A stretch of 64,000 nt of DNA from Paraburkholderia unamae (GCF_003268775.1 NZ_QLSU01000006.1:62001-126000), one strand, 5' to 3'. Counted from the first letter of the stretch, positions 17,930-30,296 are shown. Notes: generated from the sequence alone by a model not told the origin. Made by a program: numbers and translations.

Positions 17930-18934
17930 TCACACCGGACGAGCGTGCAGATTGCGGTATTCCCCTGGCGTAACCCCTGTCCATCCCTTGAAAGCACGCA
18001 GGAATGAGTTGGTGTCCTGAAAGCCAATCAGGAACGCAATCTCGCCAGGCGAGATTGCCGAGCGGGCAAGGTAGTAGCTAGCCAGTTCCTGTCGCGTGCC
18101 GTTAAGCACGTCCTGGTAACTGAGCGCTTCGTCGGCGAGATGGCGCTGTAGCGATCGCTTGCTCATTGCCAGACGGCTCGAAATATCGTCGATGCTGCTC
18201 TGGCCGCTCGGCAGCATATCGAGCAGCGCGCTGCGTACGCGGTCGCGAGCGCTTGCCTCGGCATCGAGTTTCGAGAGTCGCGCCTGAAGCGCCGGCTCGA
18301 AGAACTGCCACATGGCCACGTTCTCGGTCAGGAACGGTCGCGCGGCATCCTCTGCCGAGAAGCTGATGCGATTGTGGCTGCCTTGCTGTAAGCGGCAGCC
18401 GAGAAACGCTTCGCACGGTCCGGTCTGACTCGGCAGGACCGCCAATTCCGTCTCGATCGGGTTGATCGCGTGCCGCGTGGCGAGGCGCGCCAGTTGCGTG
18501 ACGAAGACCACTTCCATCGCGCATAGGCTACGCGGTAGCGGACGATCGTAGCCGTAGCATTCGATGAGCACTTCAGTGCGGTGTCCACCGATGGCGACAT
18601 CCAGCGCCAATGGTCCGCAAAGGCGCTTGTATTCGGCGAGCCGGGTGAGCGCGACATTCAGATTCGGGCTACACAGGCATGCAAAGAGCGACGGATCGAA
18701 AGCCTCGACCGAGATACCGCTACCGAGCCGTACCGGCAACTGTGCTTCTCCGACCATCGTCTCGAGACTGTGAAAGATGCGAAAGTATTCGGCAGGCGTC
18801 AGCGAGGCATCCTTGCGGCTAAACAGGTCGGCTGGCAGTTCGGCCAGCGCTAGCAAGTCGCCGGGCGCGATGCCCAGATCAACGACGATCAGTTTCCAGC
18901 CGGGATGCACGGAAAAGCGGGTGGCCTGCTTCAT
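17930..18934 (-). CDS. AraC family regulator with arabinose-binding-type N-terminus
   Basis: This 334-residue protein has an N-terminal domain of the arabinose-binding/dimerisation type used by OruR- and VirF-like regulators (motif LTPAEYFRIFHSLETMVGE). An AraC helix-turn-helix pair lies at about 235-330 (MSKRSLQRHLADEALSYQDV and IGFQDTNSFLRAFKGWTGVT). The ATG at 18934 is used because it overlaps the stop of the upstream dehydrogenase gene by one base (TGATG), a translational-coupling arrangement. The ligand is unknown; the coupled dehydrogenase may act on it. Confidence 0.85.
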   Translation of the reverse strand: MKQATRFSVHPGWKLIVVDLGIAPGDLLALAELPADLFSRKDASLTPAEYFRIFHSLETMVGEAQLPVRLGSGISVEAFDPSLFACLCSPNLNVALTRLAEYKRLCGPLALDVAIGGHRTEVLIECYGYDRPLPRSLCAMEVVFVTQLARLATRHAINPIETELAVLPSQTGPCEAFLGCRLQQGSHNRISFSAEDAARPFLTENVAMWQFFEPALQARLSKLDAEASARDRVRSALLDMLPSGQSSIDDISSRLAMSKRSLQRHLADEALSYQDVLNGTRQELASYYLARSAISPGEIAFLIGFQDTNSFLRAFKGWTGVTPGEYRNLHARPV

Positions 18935-19716
18935 CAAGTTGCCTTCTCCATCGCCTGACGCGACATCTTCAACACTGTCTTGCGCGGCAGCAGCGGAACA
19001 ATCCAATCGAGCATGATTTGCAGCTTGCCTTCATTGAAGGCCACGAGTTCGCCGCGCTCCATGGCCTCGTAGCCGCAGCGCGCCACTGATTCTGCTGACT
19101 TGGCGTTCTTCCAGACGCTCACGCCTTGCAGATCGCCGGCGGCGACGAAGCCGGTCGCCACCGCGCCCGGGCATAGCGCCGTGGCGGTCACGCCGTACTC
19201 GCGGACTTCTTCGGCAATAGCCTGAGTGAATGAGGTGACGTAGGCCTTGGTTGCGTAGTACACGGCCTGGAGAGGGCCCGGCATGAACGATGCGGTCGAA
19301 GAGACATTCAGGATACGTCCGCGCCGACGGCGCACCATGCCCTTCAGGTAGTGATGTGTCAGGTTGGTCAGCGCCACCATGTTGACCTGCATCATCGCCT
19401 GCTCGGCCTTGAGATCGCGCTCGACAAATTTGCCGTGGCCGCCAAAGCCAGCGTTGTTGATCAAGACTTCGATGGAAAGTCCCAGCGCCTCAGTGGCAGC
19501 GAAGACTCGATCAGCCGAACCGGGGTCGGCGAGGTCCTCTGCGATGACGTACGCTTTCACGCCATACTTCGTCTGGCATTCCTGCTTGATTGATTCGAGC
19601 TTGTCGCGCGAGCGCGCAACCAGAACGACATCGCCGCCTTTGCTTGCATGGATGCGCGCCAACTCCAGACCGATGCCGCTTGACGCGCCAGTGATCAATG
19701 CCATTGCGGGTTTCAT
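18934..19716 (-). CDS. Short-chain dehydrogenase/reductase
   Basis: A 260-residue classical SDR: cofactor motif TGASSGIG (residues 9-16), NNAG, catalytic Ser in VSSTAS and the YxxxK pair in YYATKAY. An Arg in VARSRDK after the second strand points to NADP(H) preference. The start at 19716 gives the standard SDR N-terminus MKPAMALITGAS; upstream starts would add non-family residues. The stop overlaps the start of the AraC-type gene. The substrate is not evident. Confidence 0.88.
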   Translation of the reverse strand: MKPAMALITGASSGIGLELARIHASKGGDVVLVARSRDKLESIKQECQTKYGVKAYVIAEDLADPGSADRVFAATEALGLSIEVLINNAGFGGHGKFVERDLKAEQAMMQVNMVALTNLTHHYLKGMVRRRRGRILNVSSTASFMPGPLQAVYYATKAYVTSFTQAIAEEVREYGVTATALCPGAVATGFVAAGDLQGVSVWKNAKSAESVARCGYEAMERGELVAFNEGKLQIMLDWIVPLLPRKTVLKMSRQAMEKAT

Positions 19717-19949
19717 GACTTTTCCCTGATTCGATTGGATAGCCAGATAGTAGACATTTGAACCACGGGAGGCACTAGCATAACGTGCCATGAATAATTC
19801 CGATCGCGCCAATTCGGTTGCGCACAACTCACGCGCCTTCGGGCAAGCGTTGGATGGAAGCACTGTCGCTTGAATGACAAGGCTGCGGATACAGCGGCTG
19901 GCCGACGTCTGCCCGGCGTGGCCGCCGGAAGCCGTTCGCACCGGGCGTT

Positions 19950-20891
19950 TCAAGCTTCGGTGTTCTCAAAGAAATACGCCGGCACGTCCGGGCCCCACAG
20001 ATACAGAGAGTCTTCGGGCGGATGATCTCCGCCGGACCACTCGGTGCCGGCTCCGACGTAGTCGATATCGGCCGAGTATTCCCAGAACGACCCCCACGGG
20101 TCACGCACGTACTGAAAATAGTTCGATCCGAGCACGTGGCGCCCCACGCCCCATCCGTCGACATAGCCCGCGCGCTGCATCTGCATCTTGCCGAGTCCGA
20201 CCGCGTCGATATCCGGAACGTCCCATGCGCTGTGGTGCCATCCCTTCGCCGCACCGTGCGCGAATGCAATCAGATGATGATCGCTGCCATGGCGCGCATG
20301 CAGGAACGCCACGATACCCTCAGACCCGTCGGATAGCGTGAGACCCAGTGCGCGTTCGTAGAATGCGACCGCGCCCCGCACGTCTGGCGTGAACATCAGG
20401 ACATGAGAAAGCCGCGAGGGCCGTGTAACCGGTGCGTCGGCGCGCGCGCATGCACCGCGCAACCGCAAGGGCGCCGATTCCCGGCCCAAGGCCAGCTTGC
20501 AGCCGGGCGACGTCTTGACGCCCGCCTTGAGCTGCAACAGGTTGCCATCCAGATCGTGGAACCAGAAGCCATCGTCCGGCGCGAGCCGTGCGGGCGCGGC
20601 GGCGGTGGCACCGGCTGCCAGGATCTGCTCGCATAGCGGCGCGAAGTCGTCGGCGAAACAGTTCAACGCCAGATACGCGAGTTGCTTGCGCGTGCCCTCG
20701 CGGACCTTCGCCCACACGTGATCGCTGTGCGGCGTGCGCAGCAGCAACTCTCCCGGCCGCGATTCCAGCTCGAAGCCAAAGGTGTCGAGAAAGCGCGTGG
20801 CTTCCTGGAGGCCCGGCACATCGAGCGCGAAATGGTCGATCGAATGAACGCCGAAACGCGCGCGCTTTGTCGTTGTCGTTGTCGATGTCAT
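19950..20891 (-). CDS. VOC superfamily extradiol-type dioxygenase
   Basis: A 313-residue protein with two vicinal-oxygen-chelate modules, as in type I extradiol ring-cleavage dioxygenases such as BphC and catechol 2,3-dioxygenases. Probable metal ligands in the second module are His163 (LSHVLMF), His219 or His220 (GWHHSAWD) and Glu271 (FWEYSADID). His205/206 and Tyr258 lie near where second-shell residues are expected. The ATG at 20891 follows a purine-rich leader. It is the last gene of a leftward set with an FAD hydroxylase and an FAH-family gene, which fits oxidative cleavage of a catechol-type ring. Confidence 0.82.
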   Translation of the reverse strand: MTSTTTTTKRARFGVHSIDHFALDVPGLQEATRFLDTFGFELESRPGELLLRTPHSDHVWAKVREGTRKQLAYLALNCFADDFAPLCEQILAAGATAAAPARLAPDDGFWFHDLDGNLLQLKAGVKTSPGCKLALGRESAPLRLRGACARADAPVTRPSRLSHVLMFTPDVRGAVAFYERALGLTLSDGSEGIVAFLHARHGSDHHLIAFAHGAAKGWHHSAWDVPDIDAVGLGKMQMQRAGYVDGWGVGRHVLGSNYFQYVRDPWGSFWEYSADIDYVGAGTEWSGGDHPPEDSLYLWGPDVPAYFFENTEA

Positions 20892-20907
20892 AACGTCTAC
20901 TCCCGTG

Positions 20908-22701
20908 TCACGCGGCCACGCCGTCTGCATGCTTCGCTGCACCATTCGTTGTGCGTGGTGCGACGCCGAGCACCTGTGTCAGCACGCGCCGCAGTTCCAT
21001 CGCGGGGTCCGCCGCGCGCGTGCGGCAGCGCCAGGCGACGAAGCGGTCTGGCCTCACCAGCACACAGCCATCGTCCTCCATTTCGCGCTGGGCGGCCCAC
21101 TGGCCGTACGCGTCGAACGTACCGGTCGCGTGCGCGATCGAGATCGCCTCGATCCTGATGCCTAACTCGTCGCCGATCTGCCGCGCCGCGTCCAGCCAGG
21201 CCTCGCCGCCGCGCCCCGTAATCACCGTGAACACGCCGTTGCCGACCACATCGAGCGTCGATACCTGCTTGCCCTCGCGCTCGATCCAGGCGTGGGGAAG
21301 AGACGCGCCGGGCGTCGTGGTGGGGTGGTAATACAGTTCGGGGTCGCGCCATGCGGCAGGGAAGGTGGCGCCATCGCGCACGATCGCAGCCGACTCGTAG
21401 CGCTGCCCCAACTCGACGCCATGACAGTTGAACTGATAGTTCTGCTGATCGATGGCTTGCGCAAGTGTCTTGCGGCGCGCCTTGCCGGTCTCGCTGTCCG
21501 AGAACAGTTCATCGAGCGAGGCCCAGCCGTCCGCGGCGCTTTGCCCTTGCGAGAAACCGAGGGCGCCCGCAATCGGCAGCATCTCGCCGACCGATTTGAT
21601 TGCGCGGTTCACGACGCCCTGGGCAACCGGTTGCCGCTCGTCGGAGTAGGTTTGCAGGAGCGCGGGCGATGCCTCGCCCTTGACGATCATCGCGAGTTTC
21701 CAGGCCAGATTGAACGCGTCCTGCACGGAGGTATTCGAGCCGAGCCCGTTGGCCGGCGGATGCCGGTGTGCGGCGTCGCCCGCAATCGCCACGCGGCCCT
21801 TGACCATGGTGCGCGCGACCATCCGGTTGATGGTCCACTTCGAAACGGCTTTCACGCGCACGGGGATGTCGGCCTCGCCGATGGTGGCGCGGGCGCGCGC
21901 GATGACCGCTTCCTCGCTGAGGTCGGGCTCGCCTTCCTTCGGGTCATACATGAAAAGCAGTACCCATTCGTTCCACGGGCGCACGCAGATCCAGGTGCCG
22001 CTGCCCACCCAGTAGTCGCTGCCCGGCTGGGTCATCCAGTACAGCACGCCGGGGCGGTGCGCCGTGTACTTCGTGAGATCGACTTCCAGCCAGCAGTTGA
22101 CCGCGCAGCCCAGTCCCATCTCGCCGTCCATCTCGAAGCCGAGATCCCGCACGACCACGCTCTGTGCGCCGTCCGCGCCCACGGCGTAGTCGGAGATCAC
22201 TTCGATCTCTTCGCCGGTCAGGCGATCGACGAGCCGCGAATACACGGCCTCTTCAGTCTGCCGGATCGACACCAGTTCTGTATTGAAGAGAAACTTCGCA
22301 CCGTATTCGCGTGCGGCCGAAAGGATGACCGGTTCGAGCAGATGTTGCGGTGCATTGCACATCTGCGACGGGCTTGCCGCCTCGTAATCGGCCTTGCGGG
22401 CAACGCCCGTCCCCCATGTCTGGAGCCGCGCGAGTTCCGTGCCGGCAAAGCTGGTCGCCCACACGTTGTTCGACATCAGCTCATGGGATGTGGCGAGGGC
22501 GCGGACGCGATCCTCGATGCCGAGATCGCGAAACACCTCCACGGTGCGCTGATTCGTGATGTGCGCGCGAGGCGAATGGGCCGTGCCGGGATAGCGCGTG
22601 ATCGCCAGCACCTCGACGCCGTATTTCGCCAGCAGTGCGGCGGTGGTGAGCCCGGCGGGGCCCGCCCCAACCACGAAAACCGGGACGCGAATCTGTTTCA
22701 T
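20908..22701 (-). CDS. FAD-dependent aromatic hydroxylase (TfdB/MhpA-like)
   Basis: A 597-residue class A flavoprotein monooxygenase. Motifs in order are the FAD-binding GxGxxG (VVGAGPAGLTT, residues 11-20), the DG fingerprint in AVGADGAQS, and the second FAD motif GDAAHRHPPANGLGSNT. Length and motifs best match phenol/2,4-dichlorophenol hydroxylases and related enzymes with a C-terminal thioredoxin-like domain. It should hydroxylate a phenolic ring using NAD(P)H and O2. The ATG at 22701 has AGGAGG just upstream. The extradiol dioxygenase gene follows 16 bases downstream, so hydroxylation then ring cleavage is the likely order. Confidence 0.88.
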   Translation of the reverse strand: MKQIRVPVFVVGAGPAGLTTAALLAKYGVEVLAITRYPGTAHSPRAHITNQRTVEVFRDLGIEDRVRALATSHELMSNNVWATSFAGTELARLQTWGTGVARKADYEAASPSQMCNAPQHLLEPVILSAAREYGAKFLFNTELVSIRQTEEAVYSRLVDRLTGEEIEVISDYAVGADGAQSVVVRDLGFEMDGEMGLGCAVNCWLEVDLTKYTAHRPGVLYWMTQPGSDYWVGSGTWICVRPWNEWVLLFMYDPKEGEPDLSEEAVIARARATIGEADIPVRVKAVSKWTINRMVARTMVKGRVAIAGDAAHRHPPANGLGSNTSVQDAFNLAWKLAMIVKGEASPALLQTYSDERQPVAQGVVNRAIKSVGEMLPIAGALGFSQGQSAADGWASLDELFSDSETGKARRKTLAQAIDQQNYQFNCHGVELGQRYESAAIVRDGATFPAAWRDPELYYHPTTTPGASLPHAWIEREGKQVSTLDVVGNGVFTVITGRGGEAWLDAARQIGDELGIRIEAISIAHATGTFDAYGQWAAQREMEDDGCVLVRPDRFVAWRCRTRAADPAMELRRVLTQVLGVAPRTTNGAAKHADGVAA

Positions 22702-22732
22702 GTCTCCTCCTTCAGGGGAACCTGGCGATCGA

Positions 22733-23590
22733 TCAACGCTGGATCGACGTGTCTTCATCGACAACGACGTTGCGCAGTACGCCAAGACCTTCGATCTCGA
22801 CTTCGCATACGTCGCCGGCCCGCATGATGAGCTTCGGCTCACGCGCCCAGCCGATGCCTGCGGGCGTGCCGCTCACGATGACATCGCCGGCTTCGAGCGT
22901 GATGGCTTCGCTGATGACCGAGATGAGCGAGGCGACGTCGTGCAGCATGTCGCTCGTGTTCGCCGATTGCACGACCCGGCCATTCAGGCGCGTTTCGAGC
23001 TTGAGGCCCGCGCCTCCCGGAGGCAGTTCATCGGCGGTGACGAACATCGGGCCGAACGCGCCGGTGCCGTCGAAGTTCTTGCCGAGCGTCCATTGCGGCG
23101 ACTTGAACTGGTACTCGCGCACGGAGCCGTCATTGAAGATCGAGTAGCCCGCCACGCACGAAAGCGCTTGCTGCCTTGAAATATGGCGGCCGCCGCTGCC
23201 GAGAATGACCGCCAGTTCGCCTTCGAAATCGAGCGAGTCGGAAATGCGCGGGCGAATCATGGGCGCCTCGTGTCCGATCAGGCTTGAGTTCAGACGCGCA
23301 AAGATCGTTGGATAGTCGGGCTGTTCATACGGGCTTTCCTTCGTGTGATCCGCATAGTTGAGCCCAATGCACAGCAGCTTGCCGGGGCGTGCGAGCGGCG
23401 GCAGATACGTCACGGCGGCGCTCGAGAATTCCTCGGCGTCCGCGCGTCGCGACGCCCCCCAGGAAGCGAGATCGACACCACGCGCGAGCAAATCGTCGAG
23501 GGTCGTTTCGCCGAGCGAGTGAATGGTGTTGCCCTGCACGATGCCGAGCAGTCGGCGGCGATTGTCGGGAGAAAAGTGGATGTACCGCAT
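22733..23590 (-). CDS. Fumarylacetoacetate hydrolase (FAH) family enzyme
   Basis: A 285-residue FAH-family protein with the metal-binding motif DFEGELAVILG, the loop YSIFNDGSVREYQ and the end motif SGTPAGIGWAREP. Members hydrolyse or decarboxylate ring-cleavage products, or hydrate dienoates. The ATG at 23590 has a GGAGAC leader, and the longer frame adds a low-quality extension. It sits between the LysR gene and the hydroxylase gene on the same strand, 31 bases before the latter, consistent with one aromatic-degradation transcript. The exact reaction cannot be fixed from sequence alone. Confidence 0.88.
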   Translation of the reverse strand: MRYIHFSPDNRRRLLGIVQGNTIHSLGETTLDDLLARGVDLASWGASRRADAEEFSSAAVTYLPPLARPGKLLCIGLNYADHTKESPYEQPDYPTIFARLNSSLIGHEAPMIRPRISDSLDFEGELAVILGSGGRHISRQQALSCVAGYSIFNDGSVREYQFKSPQWTLGKNFDGTGAFGPMFVTADELPPGGAGLKLETRLNGRVVQSANTSDMLHDVASLISVISEAITLEAGDVIVSGTPAGIGWAREPKLIMRAGDVCEVEIEGLGVLRNVVVDEDTSIQR

Positions 23591-23739
23591 GATGTCTCCG
23601 GGTGTTGTCAGTGTGATGGCATATCGAGGCTCGATGAGGGAAGAATAGAAATGGACCGGCAGCCGCGGTAGATCGCGCGGCCGCACAGAGTGTCCTGCCA
23701 AAGGAACAATGGATGAGGGTCAATCGAAGCGCGAGGCGC

Positions 23740-24636
23740 TCACTCATCCTTCTGGATGTGCGTGGCGAGATAGTCGATCAGCAGGCGAACGGCCGGCAGC
23801 AGGCCGCGGCGAGACGGAAAGACCGCATGGACCAGGCCGCCCTTGGGCTTCCAGCCTGGCACCACATCGACGAGCGCGCCTTTCTCAAGCTCGTTCTCGA
23901 CGACCATGAAGGGCAACTGCACGACGCCTACGCCTTTCAGCGCGGCCTGCCGAAGCACGGTCATGTCGTCGGTGATGTAGCGCGGCGCGTGTGGCACGCG
24001 CGCCTCGGCGGCGTCCGGGCCGACCAGCGTCCAGACGTGATCGCGCTGCGGGCCCCAATCGAGACTGGGCATGCCGGCGAGATCCGCCGGATGCGCAATC
24101 TGTGCGTGCTGGTTCAGGAGCGCCGGAGCGGCAACGAGGCGCTGCGGACTTCCGGAGAGCACGCGCATGACGAGCCCGCTGTCTTCGAGCGGCGGGAAAC
24201 GCACGCGCAGCGCGAGATCGAATCCTTCGGCCAGGACATCGACCCGACGGTTGGTGGCGTCGAGCAGGATTCGCACCTTCGGGTACAGCATCATGAAGTC
24301 GGCCACGTGGGCCCCGATGCGGTATTCGAGCAGCGTAGTCGGGCAGCTCACGCGCACCACGCCCTGGGGCTCCGAGACCCTGCGCTCCATGACTTCACGA
24401 GCGGCATCGGCTTCCACGAGCACCGCGAGGCAGCGCTCGTAGAACTCCTGCCCGGTTTCCGTGACCGAAAAATGGCGAGTGGACCGATTGAGCAGGCGAA
24501 CGCCGTACCTCGCCTCGAGGTCGGCGACGCGCCGGCTCAGCTTGGACTTGGGCATGTTGAGCGCCCGGCCTGCCTGCGTGAAACCGTGGTTTTCGACCAC
24601 TTTCACGAAGTAGAAGATGTCGTTCAGGTCGTCCAT
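23740..24636 (-). CDS. LysR family transcriptional regulator
   Basis: A 298-residue LysR-type regulator. The N-terminal helix-turn-helix is clear (FTQAGRALNMPKSKLSRRVA) and a substrate-binding domain of normal length follows. It is encoded upstream of, and on the same strand as, the FAH, hydroxylase and dioxygenase genes, and is divergent from the isochorismatase-family gene with 211 bases between starts. Either set may be its target; the divergent layout is the classical LysR arrangement. Confidence 0.9.
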   Translation of the reverse strand: MDDLNDIFYFVKVVENHGFTQAGRALNMPKSKLSRRVADLEARYGVRLLNRSTRHFSVTETGQEFYERCLAVLVEADAAREVMERRVSEPQGVVRVSCPTTLLEYRIGAHVADFMMLYPKVRILLDATNRRVDVLAEGFDLALRVRFPPLEDSGLVMRVLSGSPQRLVAAPALLNQHAQIAHPADLAGMPSLDWGPQRDHVWTLVGPDAAEARVPHAPRYITDDMTVLRQAALKGVGVVQLPFMVVENELEKGALVDVVPGWKPKGGLVHAVFPSRRGLLPAVRLLIDYLATHIQKDE

Positions 24637-24847
24637 GAGTGTTCCTTTGGCAGAACAATCGAGACATCTTAAGGCATGCCATGCCGGCGATCGCCGTTGT
24701 TCTTTTCATGGAACACAGTCGGCTTCTTTCGGGACTTCAAGGCGGCGGGGCGCCCGCATAGGATTGCCCGTGCATGCAGAGCCGATGCCTCAAGCATCGA
24801 TCCTCGGGATCCCACTTTCACTTCCTGCACTGTTTCTGGAGCCAACC

Positions 24848-25486
24848 ATGGCAAGCGAACCTATTCGCGACCCCGCGAACGATCATCTGCTCACCCCGCA
24901 GAATGCGGCATTCATCGTTATCGATTACCAGCCGGTCCAGGTGAATTCCATCGCTTCGATGGATCGTCAACTGCTGATCAACAATATCGTGGGCGCCGCC
25001 AAAGCCGCGGTCACTTACAAGCTGCCGGTCGTGCATTCGACGGTCAACGTGAAGACGGGCCTGAACAAGCCCCCGATTGCGCAACTGCGCGCCGCGCTTG
25101 GCGACTATCCGACCTACGATCGCACGAGCATCAACTCGTGGGAAGACGTCGAATTCCGCAAGGCCGTCGAAGCAACCGGCCGCAAGAAGCTCATCATGAC
25201 GGCGCTCTGGACGGAAGCCTGCCTGACGTTCCCGGCGCTCGATGCGCTGAAGGCCGGCTACGAGGTCTATGTCGTCGTCGATGCGGTTGGCGGCACATCG
25301 GTCGCGGCGCACGACGCCGCGCTGCGCCGTATCGAACAGGCAGGCGGCAAGATGATCAGTGTCGCGCAACTGTTCTGCGAGTTGCAGCGTGACTGGGCGC
25401 GCAGCGAGACCGTCCCGGCATTCATTGACCTGTTCATTCAAACCGGCGGCACGGCCGGCATTCAGTTCTCGTACGACAAGAGCTGA
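24848..25486 (+). CDS. Isochorismatase family cysteine hydrolase (YcaC-like)
   Basis: A 212-residue protein of the isochorismatase-like hydrolase superfamily. Asp26 in FIVIDYQP and Cys125 in TEACLTFPAL fit the catalytic Asp and Cys. The overall form (DRTSINSWEDVEF and VVVDAVGGTS) is YcaC-like, a group of amide/imide or unknown-substrate hydrolases. The ATG at 24848 is chosen because the family-type N-terminus begins there; the longer frame from 24617 would overlap the LysR start. It is divergent from the LysR gene and followed after 64 bases by a porin remnant. Confidence 0.85.
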   Translation: MASEPIRDPANDHLLTPQNAAFIVIDYQPVQVNSIASMDRQLLINNIVGAAKAAVTYKLPVVHSTVNVKTGLNKPPIAQLRAALGDYPTYDRTSINSWEDVEFRKAVEATGRKKLIMTALWTEACLTFPALDALKAGYEVYVVVDAVGGTSVAAHDAALRRIEQAGGKMISVAQLFCELQRDWARSETVPAFIDLFIQTGGTAGIQFSYDKS

Positions 25487-25550
25487 TGTGTCACACGCGC
25501 GGCCGGTCGCGGTAGCCGTCCGCGCGTATCCGTCATGTTCGTGCATGTAG

Positions 25551-25772
25551 GGAAACGAGGTGCTCGCGAACAACAAGGCTCACCCGATCACCACAGCGGT
25601 GCAGTACCACTTCTCGAAGCGGACGATGGCGTATGTCGAGGCCGTCTATCAGCGAGCAAGCGGCGACTCCGAACCGACGCAAGCATGGATCAATGGGTTG
25701 CTTGAACCCAACGCGGCTGCAAGCAGCCGTTCACAGACACTGGCGCGCATCGGGTCGCAGACGAAATTCTGA
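25551..25772 (+). pseudogene. 3' remnant of a Gram-negative porin gene
   Basis: The frame follows an in-frame stop at 25548-25550 and encodes only the last strands of a Burkholderia-type porin: VQYHFSKRTMAYVEAVYQRA and the terminal LARIGSQTKF ending in Phe, the signal for outer-membrane insertion. No signal peptide or earlier strands are present. A complete porin of this family lies at 55163-56362, which shows what is missing. This is a truncated, non-functional relic, probably of a porin that once served the adjacent aromatic cluster. Confidence 0.75.
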
Positions 25773-25922
25773 TGGCTCGCCCGGAACGAGCTTGGTGAAC
25801 CCGTCCGATTGTTCCATCAATGAGACACAGAGGGCGACTTTCACCCTCTACCGCCGTCATCGTCGCGCGACTACCCTGTATTCATGCAACCACGGCCGCG
25901 GGCCGTTAAACAGGACTATTCG

Positions 25923-26819
25923 ATGATGAAGAAGATTCTCGGCGCTTACAGCAATCCCAACGCGCATTGGGTGGGCGACGGCTTTCCCGTGCGCACGCTG
26001 TTTTCGCATCACACCATGGGCCGCCACGTGAGCCCTTTTCTGATGCTCGACTACGCGGGACCGAAAGGCTTTGCGCCCACGGACCGCCGGCTGGGTGTAG
26101 GGCAGCATCCGCACCGTGGCTTCGAAACCGTGACCATCGTGTACGAGGGCGAACTGGAGCACCTCGACTCAACGGGTGGCGGCGGGCAGATCGGTCCCGG
26201 TGACGTGCAGTGGATGACGGCGGGCGCTGGCATTCTGCATGAGGAGTTCCACTCGCGCGCGTTCGCGAAAACCGGGGGGACGCTCGAAATGGTCCAGCTC
26301 TGGGTCAATCTGCCAGCCGAGCACAAGATGACGGCACCCGGCTATCAGAGCATCGTGGCCAGCCAGATTCCGTCCGTCGACCTGCCGTCAGGCGCAGGCT
26401 ACGTGCGGGTGATTGCCGGCGACTACGCAGGCAAGGCGGGGCCAGCGCGCACCTTCACGCCGATGGATGTCTGGGACGTGCGGCTCAACGCAGGACGCGG
26501 TGCAGCCTTGACGCTACCTGCGGGCCGCACGCTTGCGCTCGTCGTGCTGCGCGGTCAGGTTCGCGTGAACGGCGAGGAGCGGGTTATCAGCGACGCGCAA
26601 CTGGTTCTGCTTGCACGGGAAGGCACCGACGTCCAGCTTGACGCCATCAGCGACGCAATTGTCCTGGTGTTGAGCGGCGAACCTATCGACGAACCCGTTG
26701 CCGCGCATGGCCCGTTTGTCATGAACACGACGGAAGAGATTCGCAAGGCGGTAGACGACTTCAACAGTGGGCGTTTTGGGCAGATGGTTCCGAAGGACCA
26801 ACGCGCCATGGCACAGTAA
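25923..26819 (+). CDS. Pirin family protein (cupin)
   Basis: A 298-residue pirin-like protein. The metal-ligand set is visible: His62 and His64 in QHPHRGFETVT, and His106 and Glu108 in GILHEEFHS, with the same spacing pattern as pirin. Bacterial pirins can act as quercetin dioxygenases or as regulators; which applies here cannot be told. Two ATG codons at 25923 and 25926 are equally possible starts. The gene stands alone, about 150 bases after the porin remnant. Confidence 0.88.
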   Translation: MMKKILGAYSNPNAHWVGDGFPVRTLFSHHTMGRHVSPFLMLDYAGPKGFAPTDRRLGVGQHPHRGFETVTIVYEGELEHLDSTGGGGQIGPGDVQWMTAGAGILHEEFHSRAFAKTGGTLEMVQLWVNLPAEHKMTAPGYQSIVASQIPSVDLPSGAGYVRVIAGDYAGKAGPARTFTPMDVWDVRLNAGRGAALTLPAGRTLALVVLRGQVRVNGEERVISDAQLVLLAREGTDVQLDAISDAIVLVLSGEPIDEPVAAHGPFVMNTTEEIRKAVDDFNSGRFGQMVPKDQRAMAQ

Positions 26820-27235
26820 GCACCGCCGTAGTATGCGAAGCGATCCCTTTCCTGACGCCGGACGTGGCGCCGGGAAAGGCGCTCCGGGCCGCGAACAGAC
26901 TCCGTCGTGCTCGCGACCGGGCGATGCTGCGGGTTGAGCGGTTGGCCAGCGCCGACGTTGGTGTCCGCTGGCCGCTGAGGGGAGAGGACTTGACGCTTGA
27001 GCGGCCGCTCGAAGCCAAGCACGAGTGACGCTTCATGGGCCGACTGCGGCCCGACGTGTCGCGCGAAACTGCCCCGCTCGTGTCAATCGATCTGCCGCAC
27101 ATGGGGTCAACGAATCAGGAGGGCCTTGACCGCTGGCCAATTAAGCGCACGATAGACGAACGCAGCGTTTGTGGCCGTACTGGTGCCAAGAGTCGGCAGC
27201 ACGCCCAGGCGCGGCGGCGACTCGAGGAGCGAACG
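26820..27235. other. Gap with inverted repeat
   Basis: No gene is seen. A perfect inverted repeat GGCCAGCG (26944-26951) / CGCTGGCC (26966-26973) could form a hairpin. The phrase TGACGCTTCATGG at 27026-27038 recurs at 42618-42630 and belongs to a scattered, degenerate intergenic repeat group. Confidence 0.45.
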
Positions 27236-27442
27236 ATGAAATTCTATGCGCACGAGTATGAAGGGCGGCTGGAAGTGTTTAGCTTCGACGGTGTTTATAG
27301 AATTCGCATCACTCAGTTGTGCGGCGCGGCAAAAAAAGCGTTCGCAGATACTGTCCAGCTATGGATAAGTGACGGCGTATCGGCAGACGAAGCCATTGCA
27401 CGAGAGGCCGAGTCGTTGGCCCGATTAATTAAGGAATACTAG
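27236..27442 (+). CDS. Hypothetical 68-residue protein
   Basis: A 68-residue frame with a strong GAGGAGCG leader right before the ATG at 27236. The product (MKFYAHEYEGRLEVFSFDG...) is charged, balanced and globular-looking, with no membrane segment or signal. Base composition drops locally (the 3' part is AT-richer than neighbours), which may mean later acquisition. No family was recognised and no operon partner is visible. Confidence 0.6.
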   Translation: MKFYAHEYEGRLEVFSFDGVYRIRITQLCGAAKKAFADTVQLWISDGVSADEAIAREAESLARLIKEY

Positions 27443-30144
<2,702 letters not shown>

Positions 30145-30296
30145 CACGAGACGACGGCGGGCGGCTGCCGGACATGAGCCGCGCGAGCAGTATGCAATGC
30201 CGGGGGTTTGCGCCTCCGGCTTGCCCGCGCGTGTGCCCCGGACCGGCCACGCGGTCTATCATGATGGGGCTGCATTCATCCGTGCAGGAGCCCATC

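Noticed and set aside
21292..22827. Long plus-strand frame opposite the FAD hydroxylase
   Set aside because: Antisense to a gene with full FAD motifs; product is His/Arg/Asp-rich without domains.
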